From assembly GCF_030068545.1 (NCBI RefSeq), contig NZ_JASJOR010000009.1, forward strand, positions 214,317 through 278,316: a stretch of 64,000 bases of DNA, read 5' to 3'. The notes under the pieces were generated by a model. That model had not been told where the DNA came from, made no database searches, and saw only the letters and a list, made by a program, of their open reading frames with translations. This document shows positions 8,150-18,531 of this stretch, one piece after another. This stretch comes from Xanthocytophaga flava (GTDB lineage: Bacteria > Bacteroidota > Bacteroidia > Cytophagales > 172606-1). Within the stretch, counting starts at the first letter, position 1. Each line of letters begins with the position of its first letter. A program made the position numbers and the translations under genes.

Positions 8150-11100
8150 ATGAAATCATCTCCCGCCCTCTCAGAAGAAGCCCTGAAAGTTTTTCAAGCC
8201 CTTCCGGATCTGTATCTGATACTCTCTGTTGACCTGGTGATTCTGACAGCATCGGATGCCTTTCTGAAAGCGACTTTTACCAAACGCGAGCAGATCACAG
8301 GCAAATTCGTATTTGATGTATTCCCGGATAATCCGATAGCTACAGGTGTACATGCAGTCCGGAACCTGTCTGCATCGTTTCGGCAAGTGCTGGCAACCAA
8401 ACAGCCTCATCAGTTGCCCAGCCAGCAATATGATGTGCCTCTTCCAGGAAAGGAAGCAGGGTTTGTGAAAAAATACTGGCTTCCACTCAGTACCCCTGTG
8501 CTTGATGAGTTTGGAGACATACATTATATCATTCATAGGGTAGAAGATGTGACTGAGCAGACCTTGCAGGAGGTACATTCAAAAGAAGCCCTTCAACAAA
8601 GTGAAGATCTTTTTCATGCCGTGCTGGATAGTTCGCTGGATATGATTCAGGTATTTGAATCTGTCAGGAATGAACAAGGCGAAATTGTTGACTTTATCTG
8701 GAAGGTAAACAATAAAACCTCCCAGCAAATCTACGGGGATGTGATCGGTAAACGCCTGCTGGAGCTCAATCCGGGTGTAATAGAAATGGGCATTTTTGAT
8801 ACCTTTAAGCAGGTAGATGAGACAGGTATAGCCGATCAAAGCGAACGGCATTACGTATACGAGCAGTTTGATGGATGGTTTTATCAGTCTACTGTAAAGT
8901 TTGGTGATGGTGTGGCAACTACTACTACCAATATCACCAAGCTCAAACAAGCCGAATTCAATCTGCAAATAGCCAATGAACGCCTGCAGGCCGTGCTAGA
9001 CAGTTCTTTATATGTGTTTCAGGCCTTTGAGGCAGTACGTGACCAAACCGGAAAGATTGTAGACTTTAGTTGGATATTTACTAACCAGCGATGGAAGCAG
9101 TTGTACGGCGATGAGATGCTCGGGAAAAAAGTTCTTCAAGAAAATCCGGGGGTAGTGCAATCAGGCCTGTTTGACAAGTTTGTACAGGTTACCGAGACGG
9201 GCGTTTCCATTGATCATGAGCAATATTATGCGTATGAGCAATTTGATGGATGGTTTCATCAAACGCTGGTCAAAATGGGAGATGGATTTGTGATGAATAC
9301 CGAAGACATCACAAGGCGCAAGCAGATCGAACAAGAACTCAAAGAAAGCAGAGACCTGGTACAAACCGTATTCGACGTTGTTCTCAATCCGATTGCCTAT
9401 CACACTGCCATACGCGATGCTTCTGGTGAAATTATTGATTTCGAGTTCCGGCTTGAAAACCGGGAAGCTCGGAAATATGCCGTCGAACACCGGACCGGGA
9501 AACGGTATTCGGAAGCGTATCCGGGAATTAAGAATACAATTGTTTTCAGGCTGTATTGTCAGGTAGTGGAAACAGGTAATCCACTTGATACTGAAGTGCA
9601 ACTTACCCTCAAAGGCACCGAACGCTGGTTTCATCTGATGGCAGCAAGGCTTGGTGACGGCCTGGTGGCAACAGCGGTTGATATCACTGAACGAAAAATA
9701 ACTGAAGCAGAAATTATTCGTCTTAAAGAGGAGATTGCCCAAAAAGCTACTGACAAATACCAGGCACTTTTCAATTCGATAGATGAAGGATTTGCCATAC
9801 AGGAGCTGCTTACAGATAATCAGGGTAACGTTACTGATTTGATTTATCGGGAAGTAAACGAGTCTTTTGAGCAACACACCGGAATGAAAAATGCGCTTGG
9901 CAGAAAAGTAAGTGAATTTGTTCCTCATCTCGAACAACACTGGCTCGATGCCTTAACCCAGGTTTACCACACAGGTAGGCCGTTGCGTAATGAAGGCTAT
10001 ACAGCCGATTTAAATCGTTGGCTTACGTATCAGTATTCACGTATTGGCGGGGCGGGCAGCCGATTGATTGCAGTAGTGTTCAATGACATCACTGAACGCA
10101 AACAACGGGAGCAACAACAAACATTTCTTATAAAGTTTTCAGATGCATTACGAGCAGAGCCGGATGCTGATGCCTTGGCAAATCGTGCTATTCAAATGCT
10201 TGCGGAGCAGTTGCAACTTGACCGTTGCTATGTGGGGATTGCCCTGCTTGCTGACGATCGCGGAATATTCCCTTACCAGACAGGAAACGACCGGGTACTG
10301 CCAATGCCTGAAGGTGGCGTACGCTTGTCCGATTTTTCGGAAGCGCTGCGTAAAACCTTTGACCAAACCCTGGTCATTACAGATTTTCAAAATACGGAAG
10401 GCTTAACTGAAACAGAAAAACAAAATTTTGGTGCACTTGGATTTGGCGCCTTGGTGGTTGCCAATGTTCGGAAAGAAGAGAGAAATCCGTATTGGTCTAT
10501 CAATGCCGTTTCGGCAATCCCGAGACGCTGGACATCTTTAGAAATCCAGTTGATAGAAGAAGTTACAGAGCGCACCTGGGCAGCGGTAGAACGAGCTAAA
10601 GCAGAACAGGCCTTGCAAAAAAGTGAGGAGAAATATCGTACGCTTTTCAATTCCATAGATCAAGGTTTTAGCGTCATTGAATTAATCTTTGATGAAAACG
10701 GAAAAGTGAGTGATTACAGGCACATAGAACACAATCCTGTATTTACAAGGATGACCGGATTGAAAAATGTCATTGGCAAACGAATGAGCGAACTGTTAGC
10801 TTATGTAGAACCGGAGTGGCACCAGATGATAGAAGACATCTATTATACAGGTGAACCGATCCGTATTGAATATCCTGTAAAAGAACTAGGAAAATGGTTT
10901 AATGCGTATATGTCACAAGTAGGTGGAAAAGACAGTCCGTTGATTGTATGTGTGTATGATGATATTACCGAACGTAAACAACGGGAGAAACACCAGGAGT
11001 TCCTATTCTTTCTCAGTGATACAATACGAGCTCTGACTGATGAGCAGTCTATTAAAGAACAAACGGTCAGGATGCTGGGCGAATATCTGGATGCTGACCG

Positions 11101-14100
11101 TTGCTACATCAGTGAGGTATTTGAGCAACAAGGCTTTTCGACAGTCGGTCCGGAGCATCTACGCCAGGGTATACCATCGATGGCGGGTGTTTTCCGGTTG
11201 GCGGATTATCCTGAAACAATGCGACAACTTACCACTCAACCATTGATCATCGATGATGCGGACAATGACCCACGCTTTTCTGATTTACAGAAGGCCATGC
11301 TGGCTAAAGTGCCTCAGCGGGCACTACTTGTAGCGCCTTTACGAAAGGGTACACATGAGGTTATCTGGGCTATGGCTGCTGCTATGGCTATACCACGTCA
11401 CTGGACAGACGGCGAGCAAAGACTGCTGGCGGATGTAGCTGAACGCACCTGGGCAGCAATAGAAAGAACAAAAGCTGAAGAAGCTTTGCGAGAGTCGCAA
11501 AAGCGCCTTCAATCAATAACCAATCTAGTGCCCGATCTGCTTTGGGATAGCGAACCGGACGGCTCAACCAACTGGTATAACCAGCGTTGGCTGGAATATA
11601 CCGGACAGAATCTGGAACAGGCTATCGGCTGGGGCTGGACAGACGCTATTCACCCTGATGACAGAGAAGGCTCTGCCAGGCGATATGGCGATACATTTGA
11701 AACTGGCAAACCTTTGCGACAGGAGCACCGGATACGACGCCATGACGGCGAGTATCGCTGGTTTGTTGTCAGTGCCTGGCCACTCAAGGACTCAAGCGGG
11801 CAGGTAGTCAAAATATATGGTGCCGCTACTGACATCCACGACCGTAAGCAAGCAGAAGATGCCCTTCGGGAAAGCGAAGAGCGAAAAGCCTTTCTGCTCA
11901 AACTTAGTGATGCTTTACACCCCTTATATGATCCAATAGAGATCGAGCATACAGCAAACAAGGTTGCAATGGATTATTTTGGTTCAGACAGATGCTATTA
12001 CTGCCAGATAAAAGGAGGGCAGGCTATTATATACAGAGATGCTGCACGAGAGGGACTTCCTTCTGTTGCCAATGTGTATCCCTTACATACTATGCCAATC
12101 TTCAAAACGGTTATCGATGTGGCAAAGCCGTTTATCGTTCCGGATGTAAAAGTGACTGAGTTGGTAGATGAATCCTTGCGTGAGTTATGTGTGTCCTTGC
12201 AGGTTATCTCGTTTATGAATATACCTGTGATAAAAGACAATAATCCTGTTGGCATATTGTGCATTGTGCAATCTACTCCCAGAAACTGGACAAACTTTGA
12301 AGTAAGTCTGGCCGAAGAAGTAGCCGAACGCATCTGGACTGCTGTCGAAAGAGCCAGAGCAGAAGCCAACTTACGCGAAAATGAGGAACAGTTTCGCAGG
12401 GCACTGGAGGAGGCTCCTATTCCGATCATTATGCATGCTGAAGATGGAGAGGTGCTTCAAATCAGTCGCAGTTGGACAGAACTGACCGGATATTCCCTTC
12501 AGGAAGTACCAAGCTTTGAGTTCTGGCTCACCAAAGCCTACGGCCAGGGAGCCGATCAGGTAAGATCTCATATGCAGCATTTATTCGAAGGCCATGTGCG
12601 TACACTCAACATTGATTTTCCAATTCTGACCCGTCACGGGCAGTTGCGGCACTGGAGTTTCAGTGCTTCCTCACCGGGAGTGCTTCGGGATGGCCGTCGT
12701 TTTATTGTAGGCATGGCTGTAGACATTACTGAACGCCTACAGGCTCAGATGCAACTCCAGGAATTCAATACTATGCTGGAAAGGCAGGTAAGCGAGCGGA
12801 CAAAAGAACTGGAAGAAAGCCGCGATTTGCTGCAATCGGTATTTGATACCAGTCTGATGGGAATGTCGGTGATGAAGGCTGTTCGGGATGAGAATGGCAA
12901 TATTCTTGATTTTCGGATTCGGATTGCGAACAAAGAAATCAAACGGGAAACAGGGCGTATAGATCTGGAAGGAAAGTTGTATGCAAAGGAGTTTCCGGGC
13001 ATACAACAAGTGGGAATATTTGATATAATGCTTCGCGTCATGGAAACAGGTAACGCAGAAGGCATGGAATATTATTATCCATTTGAAGGATTTAATAAGT
13101 GGTTTACCTGTATGTTTGTCAAACTGGAGGATGGTGTGGTGGCTACCAATCTGGATATAACCGAACGCAAACTGGTGGAGTTGGAATTGCATAAACGGTT
13201 AATGATCTTACAACAAGCTGAACAGGTCGCGGCAATGGGAAGCTGGGAATATGATCTGGATACAAAATCCTTTTACTGGTCAGAGGGTATGTATCGTTTG
13301 TTTAGTTTGCCGCTTGGTAGTCAGATCCATCTGGAAGTGTATCTGGACTATGTTGACAGACAGGATCACCCTCTTGCCCAAAAAATGGTAGATAAGATCC
13401 GGAATGGTGAAGGCCCTTTTGAGGAAACATTGCATATGATAGTGGATCAGAAACCTGTAACGGTTAAAGTCAAAAGTGCAGTTATGTATGATACAGAAGG
13501 AAAGCCCATGCGGGTAGTGGGTGTAGATCTGGATATCAGTGAACTCAAACGGCTGGAAGAAGAGAATATCAAAATACAGATTGAGCAACAGAAACAACTT
13601 TTGTTAGCCATTCTGGAAGCTCAGGAAGAAGAACGCAGACGCATCTCAGAATCGTTGCACAACGGGGTAGGACAGATTCTATATGCGACTAAACTTAATC
13701 TGAATCAGCTCGAACTGTATCTTGAGTCCAATGATAAACCGATGGTCCAAAAGTCACTTCGGGCAACAGAAGCTATGCTGGTGGATGCTATTGCAGAAAC
13801 CCGCCGAGCCTCGCATGAACTGGTTCCTATTCTGCTCAAAGAATATGGACTGGATAAGGCGATTAAAGATTTTTGTACACGTTTTTCGGGTTCAGGTATT
13901 GAGTTTGCCTGTCATGGATTAGAAGAACGGTTCCCCGATTACCTCGAAGCAGCTATCTATCGTATAGCACAGGAATTAGCCAATAATATTGTGAAACATT
14001 CCGGTGCTACCCGTGCCCGCATCGAAGTTACCCATGACGACCAGTTTATTTATGTAGAAGCTCAGGATAACGGTAAAGGAATCCAGACCCCAAAACCAGA

Positions 14101-14233
14101 TAGTAGTAAATCCGGCAAAGGCATCGGAATGAAAACGATTGAAGATCGGGTAAAGCTGCTGGAAGGAACGATAGAGATAGAATCTGCACCTGGAAAAGGA
14201 ACCCTGATCACTATCATTTTGCCTCGACGATAG
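8150..14233 (+). CDS. Giant cytosolic sensor histidine kinase with about ten PAS and three GAF domains
   Basis: 2027 residues with no signal peptide or membrane segment. Approximate domain order: PAS x5 (10-655), GAF (658-820), PAS (830-950), GAF (950-1110), PAS (1120-1240), GAF (1243-1405), PAS x3 (1413-1810), HisKA_3 (1812-1880), HATPase_c (about 1920-2027). PAS modules end in the usual DITERK-like linkers and GAF modules end in ERTWAAVERAKAE-like helices. The phosphoacceptor is His1837 in RRRISESLHNGVGQ, where the usual ELHDG reads SLHNG; the ATP-binding box has DNGKGI and GKGIGMKTI. NarL-type response regulators normally partner HisKA_3 kinases, but none is adjacent. Confidence 0.92.
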   Translation: MKSSPALSEEALKVFQALPDLYLILSVDLVILTASDAFLKATFTKREQITGKFVFDVFPDNPIATGVHAVRNLSASFRQVLATKQPHQLPSQQYDVPLPGKEAGFVKKYWLPLSTPVLDEFGDIHYIIHRVEDVTEQTLQEVHSKEALQQSEDLFHAVLDSSLDMIQVFESVRNEQGEIVDFIWKVNNKTSQQIYGDVIGKRLLELNPGVIEMGIFDTFKQVDETGIADQSERHYVYEQFDGWFYQSTVKFGDGVATTTTNITKLKQAEFNLQIANERLQAVLDSSLYVFQAFEAVRDQTGKIVDFSWIFTNQRWKQLYGDEMLGKKVLQENPGVVQSGLFDKFVQVTETGVSIDHEQYYAYEQFDGWFHQTLVKMGDGFVMNTEDITRRKQIEQELKESRDLVQTVFDVVLNPIAYHTAIRDASGEIIDFEFRLENREARKYAVEHRTGKRYSEAYPGIKNTIVFRLYCQVVETGNPLDTEVQLTLKGTERWFHLMAARLGDGLVATAVDITERKITEAEIIRLKEEIAQKATDKYQALFNSIDEGFAIQELLTDNQGNVTDLIYREVNESFEQHTGMKNALGRKVSEFVPHLEQHWLDALTQVYHTGRPLRNEGYTADLNRWLTYQYSRIGGAGSRLIAVVFNDITERKQREQQQTFLIKFSDALRAEPDADALANRAIQMLAEQLQLDRCYVGIALLADDRGIFPYQTGNDRVLPMPEGGVRLSDFSEALRKTFDQTLVITDFQNTEGLTETEKQNFGALGFGALVVANVRKEERNPYWSINAVSAIPRRWTSLEIQLIEEVTERTWAAVERAKAEQALQKSEEKYRTLFNSIDQGFSVIELIFDENGKVSDYRHIEHNPVFTRMTGLKNVIGKRMSELLAYVEPEWHQMIEDIYYTGEPIRIEYPVKELGKWFNAYMSQVGGKDSPLIVCVYDDITERKQREKHQEFLFFLSDTIRALTDEQSIKEQTVRMLGEYLDADRCYISEVFEQQGFSTVGPEHLRQGIPSMAGVFRLADYPETMRQLTTQPLIIDDADNDPRFSDLQKAMLAKVPQRALLVAPLRKGTHEVIWAMAAAMAIPRHWTDGEQRLLADVAERTWAAIERTKAEEALRESQKRLQSITNLVPDLLWDSEPDGSTNWYNQRWLEYTGQNLEQAIGWGWTDAIHPDDREGSARRYGDTFETGKPLRQEHRIRRHDGEYRWFVVSAWPLKDSSGQVVKIYGAATDIHDRKQAEDALRESEERKAFLLKLSDALHPLYDPIEIEHTANKVAMDYFGSDRCYYCQIKGGQAIIYRDAAREGLPSVANVYPLHTMPIFKTVIDVAKPFIVPDVKVTELVDESLRELCVSLQVISFMNIPVIKDNNPVGILCIVQSTPRNWTNFEVSLAEEVAERIWTAVERARAEANLRENEEQFRRALEEAPIPIIMHAEDGEVLQISRSWTELTGYSLQEVPSFEFWLTKAYGQGADQVRSHMQHLFEGHVRTLNIDFPILTRHGQLRHWSFSASSPGVLRDGRRFIVGMAVDITERLQAQMQLQEFNTMLERQVSERTKELEESRDLLQSVFDTSLMGMSVMKAVRDENGNILDFRIRIANKEIKRETGRIDLEGKLYAKEFPGIQQVGIFDIMLRVMETGNAEGMEYYYPFEGFNKWFTCMFVKLEDGVVATNLDITERKLVELELHKRLMILQQAEQVAAMGSWEYDLDTKSFYWSEGMYRLFSLPLGSQIHLEVYLDYVDRQDHPLAQKMVDKIRNGEGPFEETLHMIVDQKPVTVKVKSAVMYDTEGKPMRVVGVDLDISELKRLEEENIKIQIEQQKQLLLAILEAQEEERRRISESLHNGVGQILYATKLNLNQLELYLESNDKPMVQKSLRATEAMLVDAIAETRRASHELVPILLKEYGLDKAIKDFCTRFSGSGIEFACHGLEERFPDYLEAAIYRIAQELANNIVKHSGATRARIEVTHDDQFIYVEAQDNGKGIQTPKPDSSKSGKGIGMKTIEDRVKLLEGTIEIESAPGKGTLITIILPRR

Positions 14234-14282
14234 TAATATTTTAAGACCTGCAATTGAGTGTTCTTTCAGGAAATACCCTCCT

Positions 14283-14385
14283 TGAAAGGTGTTATTGAGA
14301 AAGTAATAAAAAATGCTACAAAGAGAGTAAAGATGACTTCAATCGCGAATGTCAGTGTAGGTGCGTTGGCCTTCTTTCTGCCACG
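14283..14385 (+). repeat. Dispersed repeat family B, partial copy
   Basis: Starts ATTGAGAAAGTAA and continues through GACTTCAATCG and GTGTAGGTGCG(T/C)TGGC, matching 21350-21440 in the same orientation and 2622-2835 in the opposite one. The internal CTTTTCTCCG palindrome of the other copies is eroded here. It abuts the composite element that follows. Confidence 0.7.
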
Positions 14386-14401
14386 AGATTGGCCTTTATA
14401 T

Positions 14402-14665
14402 TGTACCATATTTTTTCTGGAAACAAAGAAAGTTTCTGGTGCAAGCGTCCGCTCAATGCTGTCAAGGTAAGGGAGTGTATTTCTTTTTTTTATATTTCTT
14501 TATTGTCCTTCTGAAAGAATCTTGTGACAAATAGTGCCACATTTCCTTTATGAGAGAAAAAATCATCTCTAGTCGGAAAGGCCGCCGGTCTTGCCACGAA
14601 TCCTTACAGGAGGACAGCTGAACTTGGCTCAATTTGCACCAACGCAACGGACGTTGCTTTCATTC
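14402..14665 (+). mobile_element. Composite non-coding element with a nested GTCCTTCTGAAAG module
   Basis: The left flank (14402-14472, ACCATATTTTTTCTGGAAAC to GCTGTCAAGGTAAGG) and the right flank (about 14620-14665, AACTTGGCTC to the palindrome GCAACGGACGTTGC) match 53991-53790 in inverted orientation and in the same order. Between the flanks, this site carries a 111-base module at 14505-14615 ending GTCCTTCTGAAAG and CTTACAGGAGGAC, while the other site carries a different hairpin. No coding sequence is seen between the two kinase genes (14234-14770). Confidence 0.7.
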
Positions 14666-14770
14666 TGGGATTGTGTTTGTTTTTGTTCTTGTACTTATGT
14701 TCACTTCGCACTTAACCATCTATATACCCTGATTACATAAAAACCAGCTATTAATAGTTTATCTCGCAAG

Positions 14771-17700
14771 TTATACTTCTGGTAAGTAAATAGTAAATAC
14801 AGCTCCCTGGCCAGGTTTGCCTGATGCCGTAATAGCCCCGCCATGATTGATGACTACCTTTGCACAAATAGCTAACCCGATTCCGGTCCCTTCAAACTCA
14901 GTTTTGGCATGCAGTCGCTGAAACATCTGAAAGATCCGTTCTGAATATTCCTCTTCAAAGCCAATCCCATTATCTGCCAGACTGATAGTATGATAATTTT
15001 TAGCTTTATGAGCAGGCTTTATTCCTGACGGAAGCTGCTCATAAGAGACCAACTGATACTGAATACGAATCTGAGGCTGTATAGCTGGTTTAATAAACTT
15101 TAAGGAATTACTGATCAGGTTAAAAAAGAGTTGTTCTAACTGAGACCGGTCACCGGTTATATCAGGCAGCGAATCACTGGCAATCTGAGCACTCGTTTCT
15201 GAAATACGTAATTCCAGCTCAGTTTGTACAGTCTGCAAAACATCATTTAAAGAAATGACCGTTGTTGTCTGCTGATCAAAACTTAATCTGGAAAAAGATA
15301 ATAAATCTTTGATCAAAATAGACATGCGTTTGGCGGCCACTTGTATTCTCTCCAGAAAAGGCAGTGCATCACCTACCTTATCACTATACTTGGTTTTAAG
15401 TAAATCGCTAAAAGACTGGATCTTGCGTAGCGGTTCCTGCAAATCATGCGAAGCAACAAAGGCAAATTGCTCAAGCTGCTGATTGGAATGGGTTAACAAT
15501 GTATTGGTTTCTATTAGCTCCTCATTGGTAGTAGCCAGCTCTTCATTGGTCGCAGCTAATTCTTCATTGGTCGCAGCCAGCTCTTCGGTGCGTAACTGTA
15601 CAAGCCTTTCAAGTTCGACTTGAAGTTGACGCTGACGGGTAACATCCTGAGCGGTACCGACCATCTTTACAGGCTTACCCTGTTTATCAAATAAGGTACG
15701 GGCTTGGGCATGGATAATATATTTTTGTCCATTTGTTCGGTTTTTTATTTCATACTCTTCGTTGTAAACACCTTCAGACTCTGGATTAAGTGCCCATATC
15801 ATAGCAGCAGAGATGCGCTCCTGATCTTCCTGGGACAATACAGGATAGATATCATCCAGATTCTCTTCTCCTGGCAATATACCAAACCATTCTCTGAGCC
15901 GGTCGGAATAGGTTGCACGATTTGTAACAGGATCATACGTCCAGGTGGCAAGATTTGTCAACTCAATGGCTCCGCGCATCATGGCTTCTGCCTCCTCCAC
16001 TTTCTTTCGGGCCAGTACCTGTTCTGTCACTTCAGTAGCTGTTACAATCACACCATAAATCTCTCCTTTCGTATTGGCAAGCGACTTGTATATATAATTA
16101 TAATATCCGATGTAGGGTTGTCCAAAACGGATCAGTTCCAGCTTTTCTTCGGATTGATAATAGGTTTTTCCAGAAGTATATACACTGCTGAGACGATCCA
16201 TTAATTGGGTAGAGCGAAGTTCAGGCAATGCCTCCCTAAACGGTTTGCCTATAATAGAATCATCTTTTCCCAGCATCTGCATCATATTTTCATTCACTGT
16301 CTGAACATTCATATCCTCACCTGTCAAGACGAGTTTGGCTACTGGTGAGTTATAAATAATACTGCGTGCAAAAAGCTCGCTTTCTTCCAGCTTTATCTGA
16401 TACAATACCTCAGAGGTCACTTCAACGGCCATATTTAAGATGGCGTATATCTCCCCCTTTTCATCGCGAAGTGGCTTGTAAGTAAAATTGAAATAATAAC
16501 TACCTAATTTTCCATTCCGGACAAGGTCTACCCGTGTCTGTGTGGCATGATACGCGTTACCTGTTTTGTATACCTCTGCCAATATTTCCAGAAAAGGTTG
16601 TGATTGCAGTTCTGGTAGCGCCTCGGCCAGAGGTAAGCCTATCACCTGCTGATCCTTTCCCCAAAGCTCAATCATAACAGGATTGGCAATATCTATCAGT
16701 AGTTCTTCTGTCCGGTAAAGGGCGGTAGCAAATGGAGCTTCTTCGATAAGGGAACGAAACTTAGCTTCACTAGCTTTGAGTCCTTGTTGGGCTAGTACCT
16801 GAGCCGTCACTTCATTTGCCAGTACCATTATCCCTGATACGCTGTCTGTAGCGGTGCGTAGAGGACTATAGGCAAAATCAAAATACGCATCTTCCAGTTT
16901 TCCTTTACGCTGTAATTTTGCCAGTGTACCCTTCCCCAGGAAAGGCTCTCCGGTATGATACACATTCTGTAATAACTCCCAGAATCCTTGTCCTTCCAGT
17001 TCAGGCAAAGCTGCCATTAGCTTCATGCCTATGATAGAGTTATCTTTACCCCATAAATCAAACATTCGCTGATTACCGACCTCAATAATCATATCTGATC
17101 CTTTTAGCAATCCTAATCCCATGGGAGCCTGCTCAACAATACTGCGAAATCGCTCTTCACTCACTTGTAGCTCACGCCGGGCCAATACTTCAGAAGTAAT
17201 ATCCTGAACAATCCCAGCAAAGAAAAAAGGAGTATTCTTACTGTCATACTGATAGGCGCCAATGACTCTGACCCAGTGGATAGAGCCATCATCCCAGATA
17301 AAGCGGGCCTCATAACGAAGCTTTTCTGACTCTGTAACCTCCTGATATGCTTTATCTCGCAGAGAAGTGTCATCAGGGTGTAGATGTTCTATCAGCAAGT
17401 TACGGTTTGCGGGCTGTTCGGTTCCTGTCATGATTTTGACCAGGGCCTTAGAATACTCCATGTAATTATCCGCCAGGCGAATGGTAAACCAGCCTGCATT
17501 GGCTCCTTCCAGCGCTAGTCCTGCCAAACGTTCGGAAGTCGCTACCTGCGTTTGGGATTCAATCAGTTCCGTTATATCCTGTGCTGTACCGACAAACCGA
17601 TACGGATTTCCTTCCGGATTAAAATACGTTTTACCTTTGCAGTGTATCCAGCGTATTTTTTTATCCTGAACGCCAATAGTTCGGAAACGAATGTTATAAG

Positions 17701-17962
17701 GAGAGTAATCAGAAAAAGTAAGGCTTTGATTAACTGCCTGTTCTACTTTTACCCGATCTTCAGGATATATATACTCTAACAAGTCATTATAAGCAGGTGC
17801 TTCCTCTGAAGGAAAACCATACAATTCCCGGCACCGGTCATCCCAATACACTGTATACTGACTCAGATCGAGTTCCCATCTTCCTATACCTCCCAGTTGA
17901 AATGCTACATCAGACCAGTCTTCCCATTCAGAAAGTCTTTGTTCAAAGAGATTTTTACTCAT
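14771..17962 (-). CDS. Multi-PAS sensor histidine kinase (HisKA/HATPase)
   Basis: 1063 residues, no membrane segment. Six PAS domains (roughly 20-135, 145-262, 276-392, 406-523, 531-650 and 658-780) are followed by a coiled-coil linker with a repeated EELAATN heptad (around 790-825), a HisKA domain with phosphoacceptor His839 in ASHDLQEPL, and HATPase_c (about 930-1063) with NLISNSLKF, DNGIGF and GTGIGLAI. The first, second and sixth PAS domains have the PAS_3-type ending with W(I/V)H/RV; the middle three resemble each other closely and look like internal duplications. It is likely a cytosolic signal integrator. The single-domain regulator at 20451 is the nearest possible partner. Confidence 0.92.
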   Translation of the reverse strand: MSKNLFEQRLSEWEDWSDVAFQLGGIGRWELDLSQYTVYWDDRCRELYGFPSEEAPAYNDLLEYIYPEDRVKVEQAVNQSLTFSDYSPYNIRFRTIGVQDKKIRWIHCKGKTYFNPEGNPYRFVGTAQDITELIESQTQVATSERLAGLALEGANAGWFTIRLADNYMEYSKALVKIMTGTEQPANRNLLIEHLHPDDTSLRDKAYQEVTESEKLRYEARFIWDDGSIHWVRVIGAYQYDSKNTPFFFAGIVQDITSEVLARRELQVSEERFRSIVEQAPMGLGLLKGSDMIIEVGNQRMFDLWGKDNSIIGMKLMAALPELEGQGFWELLQNVYHTGEPFLGKGTLAKLQRKGKLEDAYFDFAYSPLRTATDSVSGIMVLANEVTAQVLAQQGLKASEAKFRSLIEEAPFATALYRTEELLIDIANPVMIELWGKDQQVIGLPLAEALPELQSQPFLEILAEVYKTGNAYHATQTRVDLVRNGKLGSYYFNFTYKPLRDEKGEIYAILNMAVEVTSEVLYQIKLEESELFARSIIYNSPVAKLVLTGEDMNVQTVNENMMQMLGKDDSIIGKPFREALPELRSTQLMDRLSSVYTSGKTYYQSEEKLELIRFGQPYIGYYNYIYKSLANTKGEIYGVIVTATEVTEQVLARKKVEEAEAMMRGAIELTNLATWTYDPVTNRATYSDRLREWFGILPGEENLDDIYPVLSQEDQERISAAMIWALNPESEGVYNEEYEIKNRTNGQKYIIHAQARTLFDKQGKPVKMVGTAQDVTRQRQLQVELERLVQLRTEELAATNEELAATNEELATTNEELIETNTLLTHSNQQLEQFAFVASHDLQEPLRKIQSFSDLLKTKYSDKVGDALPFLERIQVAAKRMSILIKDLLSFSRLSFDQQTTTVISLNDVLQTVQTELELRISETSAQIASDSLPDITGDRSQLEQLFFNLISNSLKFIKPAIQPQIRIQYQLVSYEQLPSGIKPAHKAKNYHTISLADNGIGFEEEYSERIFQMFQRLHAKTEFEGTGIGLAICAKVVINHGGAITASGKPGQGAVFTIYLPEV

Positions 17963-18267
17963 ACTTGTAAAAAATAATAAAAGTCAGTTAAACAAGCCTT
18001 TATGTGGGCTCAAATATAACTATTTTTAGATATATATATCAAAATCAAATTTCGCAGATTTGTATATTATTTCATTTATAACTCTTCTAATAAGCTTATA
18101 AATGTGTATAAATTAATAAAGGGGCACTTCTCTTTTGAAAAACTGGATCAGTACGTGTATAAAGTATAGCTTGATATCCATACTCCAATAACCTCTATTG
18201 TAGGTTTGTTATCACTACTCGAATATCATTACTTAAACAGGAAGAACTTTGCGGACAGGCGTAAGTC

Positions 18268-18517
18268 TATATAGATTTAATCAGGAATCGGATTGGACGT
18301 CTGGACGAGCTTATTCGGTTTGTGTTAACGCATTCGTATAGTATCAATACCGCAGTGACAGCAATGCCGATAGATTTTAACCAGATTATTGAGCAGTGTC
18401 CTGAAAAACCTGATAGTAAATGCGATTAGATACCGCAGAGAAGAGGGGGAGATACAAGCTCAGTATTCAGGTGAGCCTGCGGGAAAGTTGTTATTACCAC
18501 ACAATCTGCCCGTATAG
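18268..18517 (+). pseudogene. Remnant of a histidine kinase (HisKA tail plus HATPase N-box)
   Basis: In one frame 18268-18391 reads RLDELIRFVLTHSYS and then PIDFNQIIEQC, the end of a HisKA domain and the linker after it. A frameshift near 18395 continues as LKNLIVNAIRYRREEGEIQ, the N-box of an HATPase domain, to TAG at 18515. The roughly 60 residues that normally separate these parts are missing and no start codon is present. It is therefore a deleted and frameshifted fossil on the strand opposite to its kinase neighbours. The rest of 17963-18531 shows no gene. Confidence 0.55.
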
Positions 18518-18531
18518 CGACCATGAAATAC

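Noticed and set aside
9161..9940. Long minus-strand ORF of 259 codons inside the giant kinase gene
   Set aside because: It mirrors well-conserved PAS coding sequence on the plus strand, and its translation has no family features. It is a by-product of the real gene's codon use. The same applies to other antisense ORFs within 8150-14233 and 47535-50972.
15511..15587. Tandem repeat in the 1063-residue kinase as a novel slippage switch
   Set aside because: The EELAATN heptads are a common coiled-coil linker in multi-PAS kinases of this phylum. The copies differ at the DNA level, so phase switching is not indicated.
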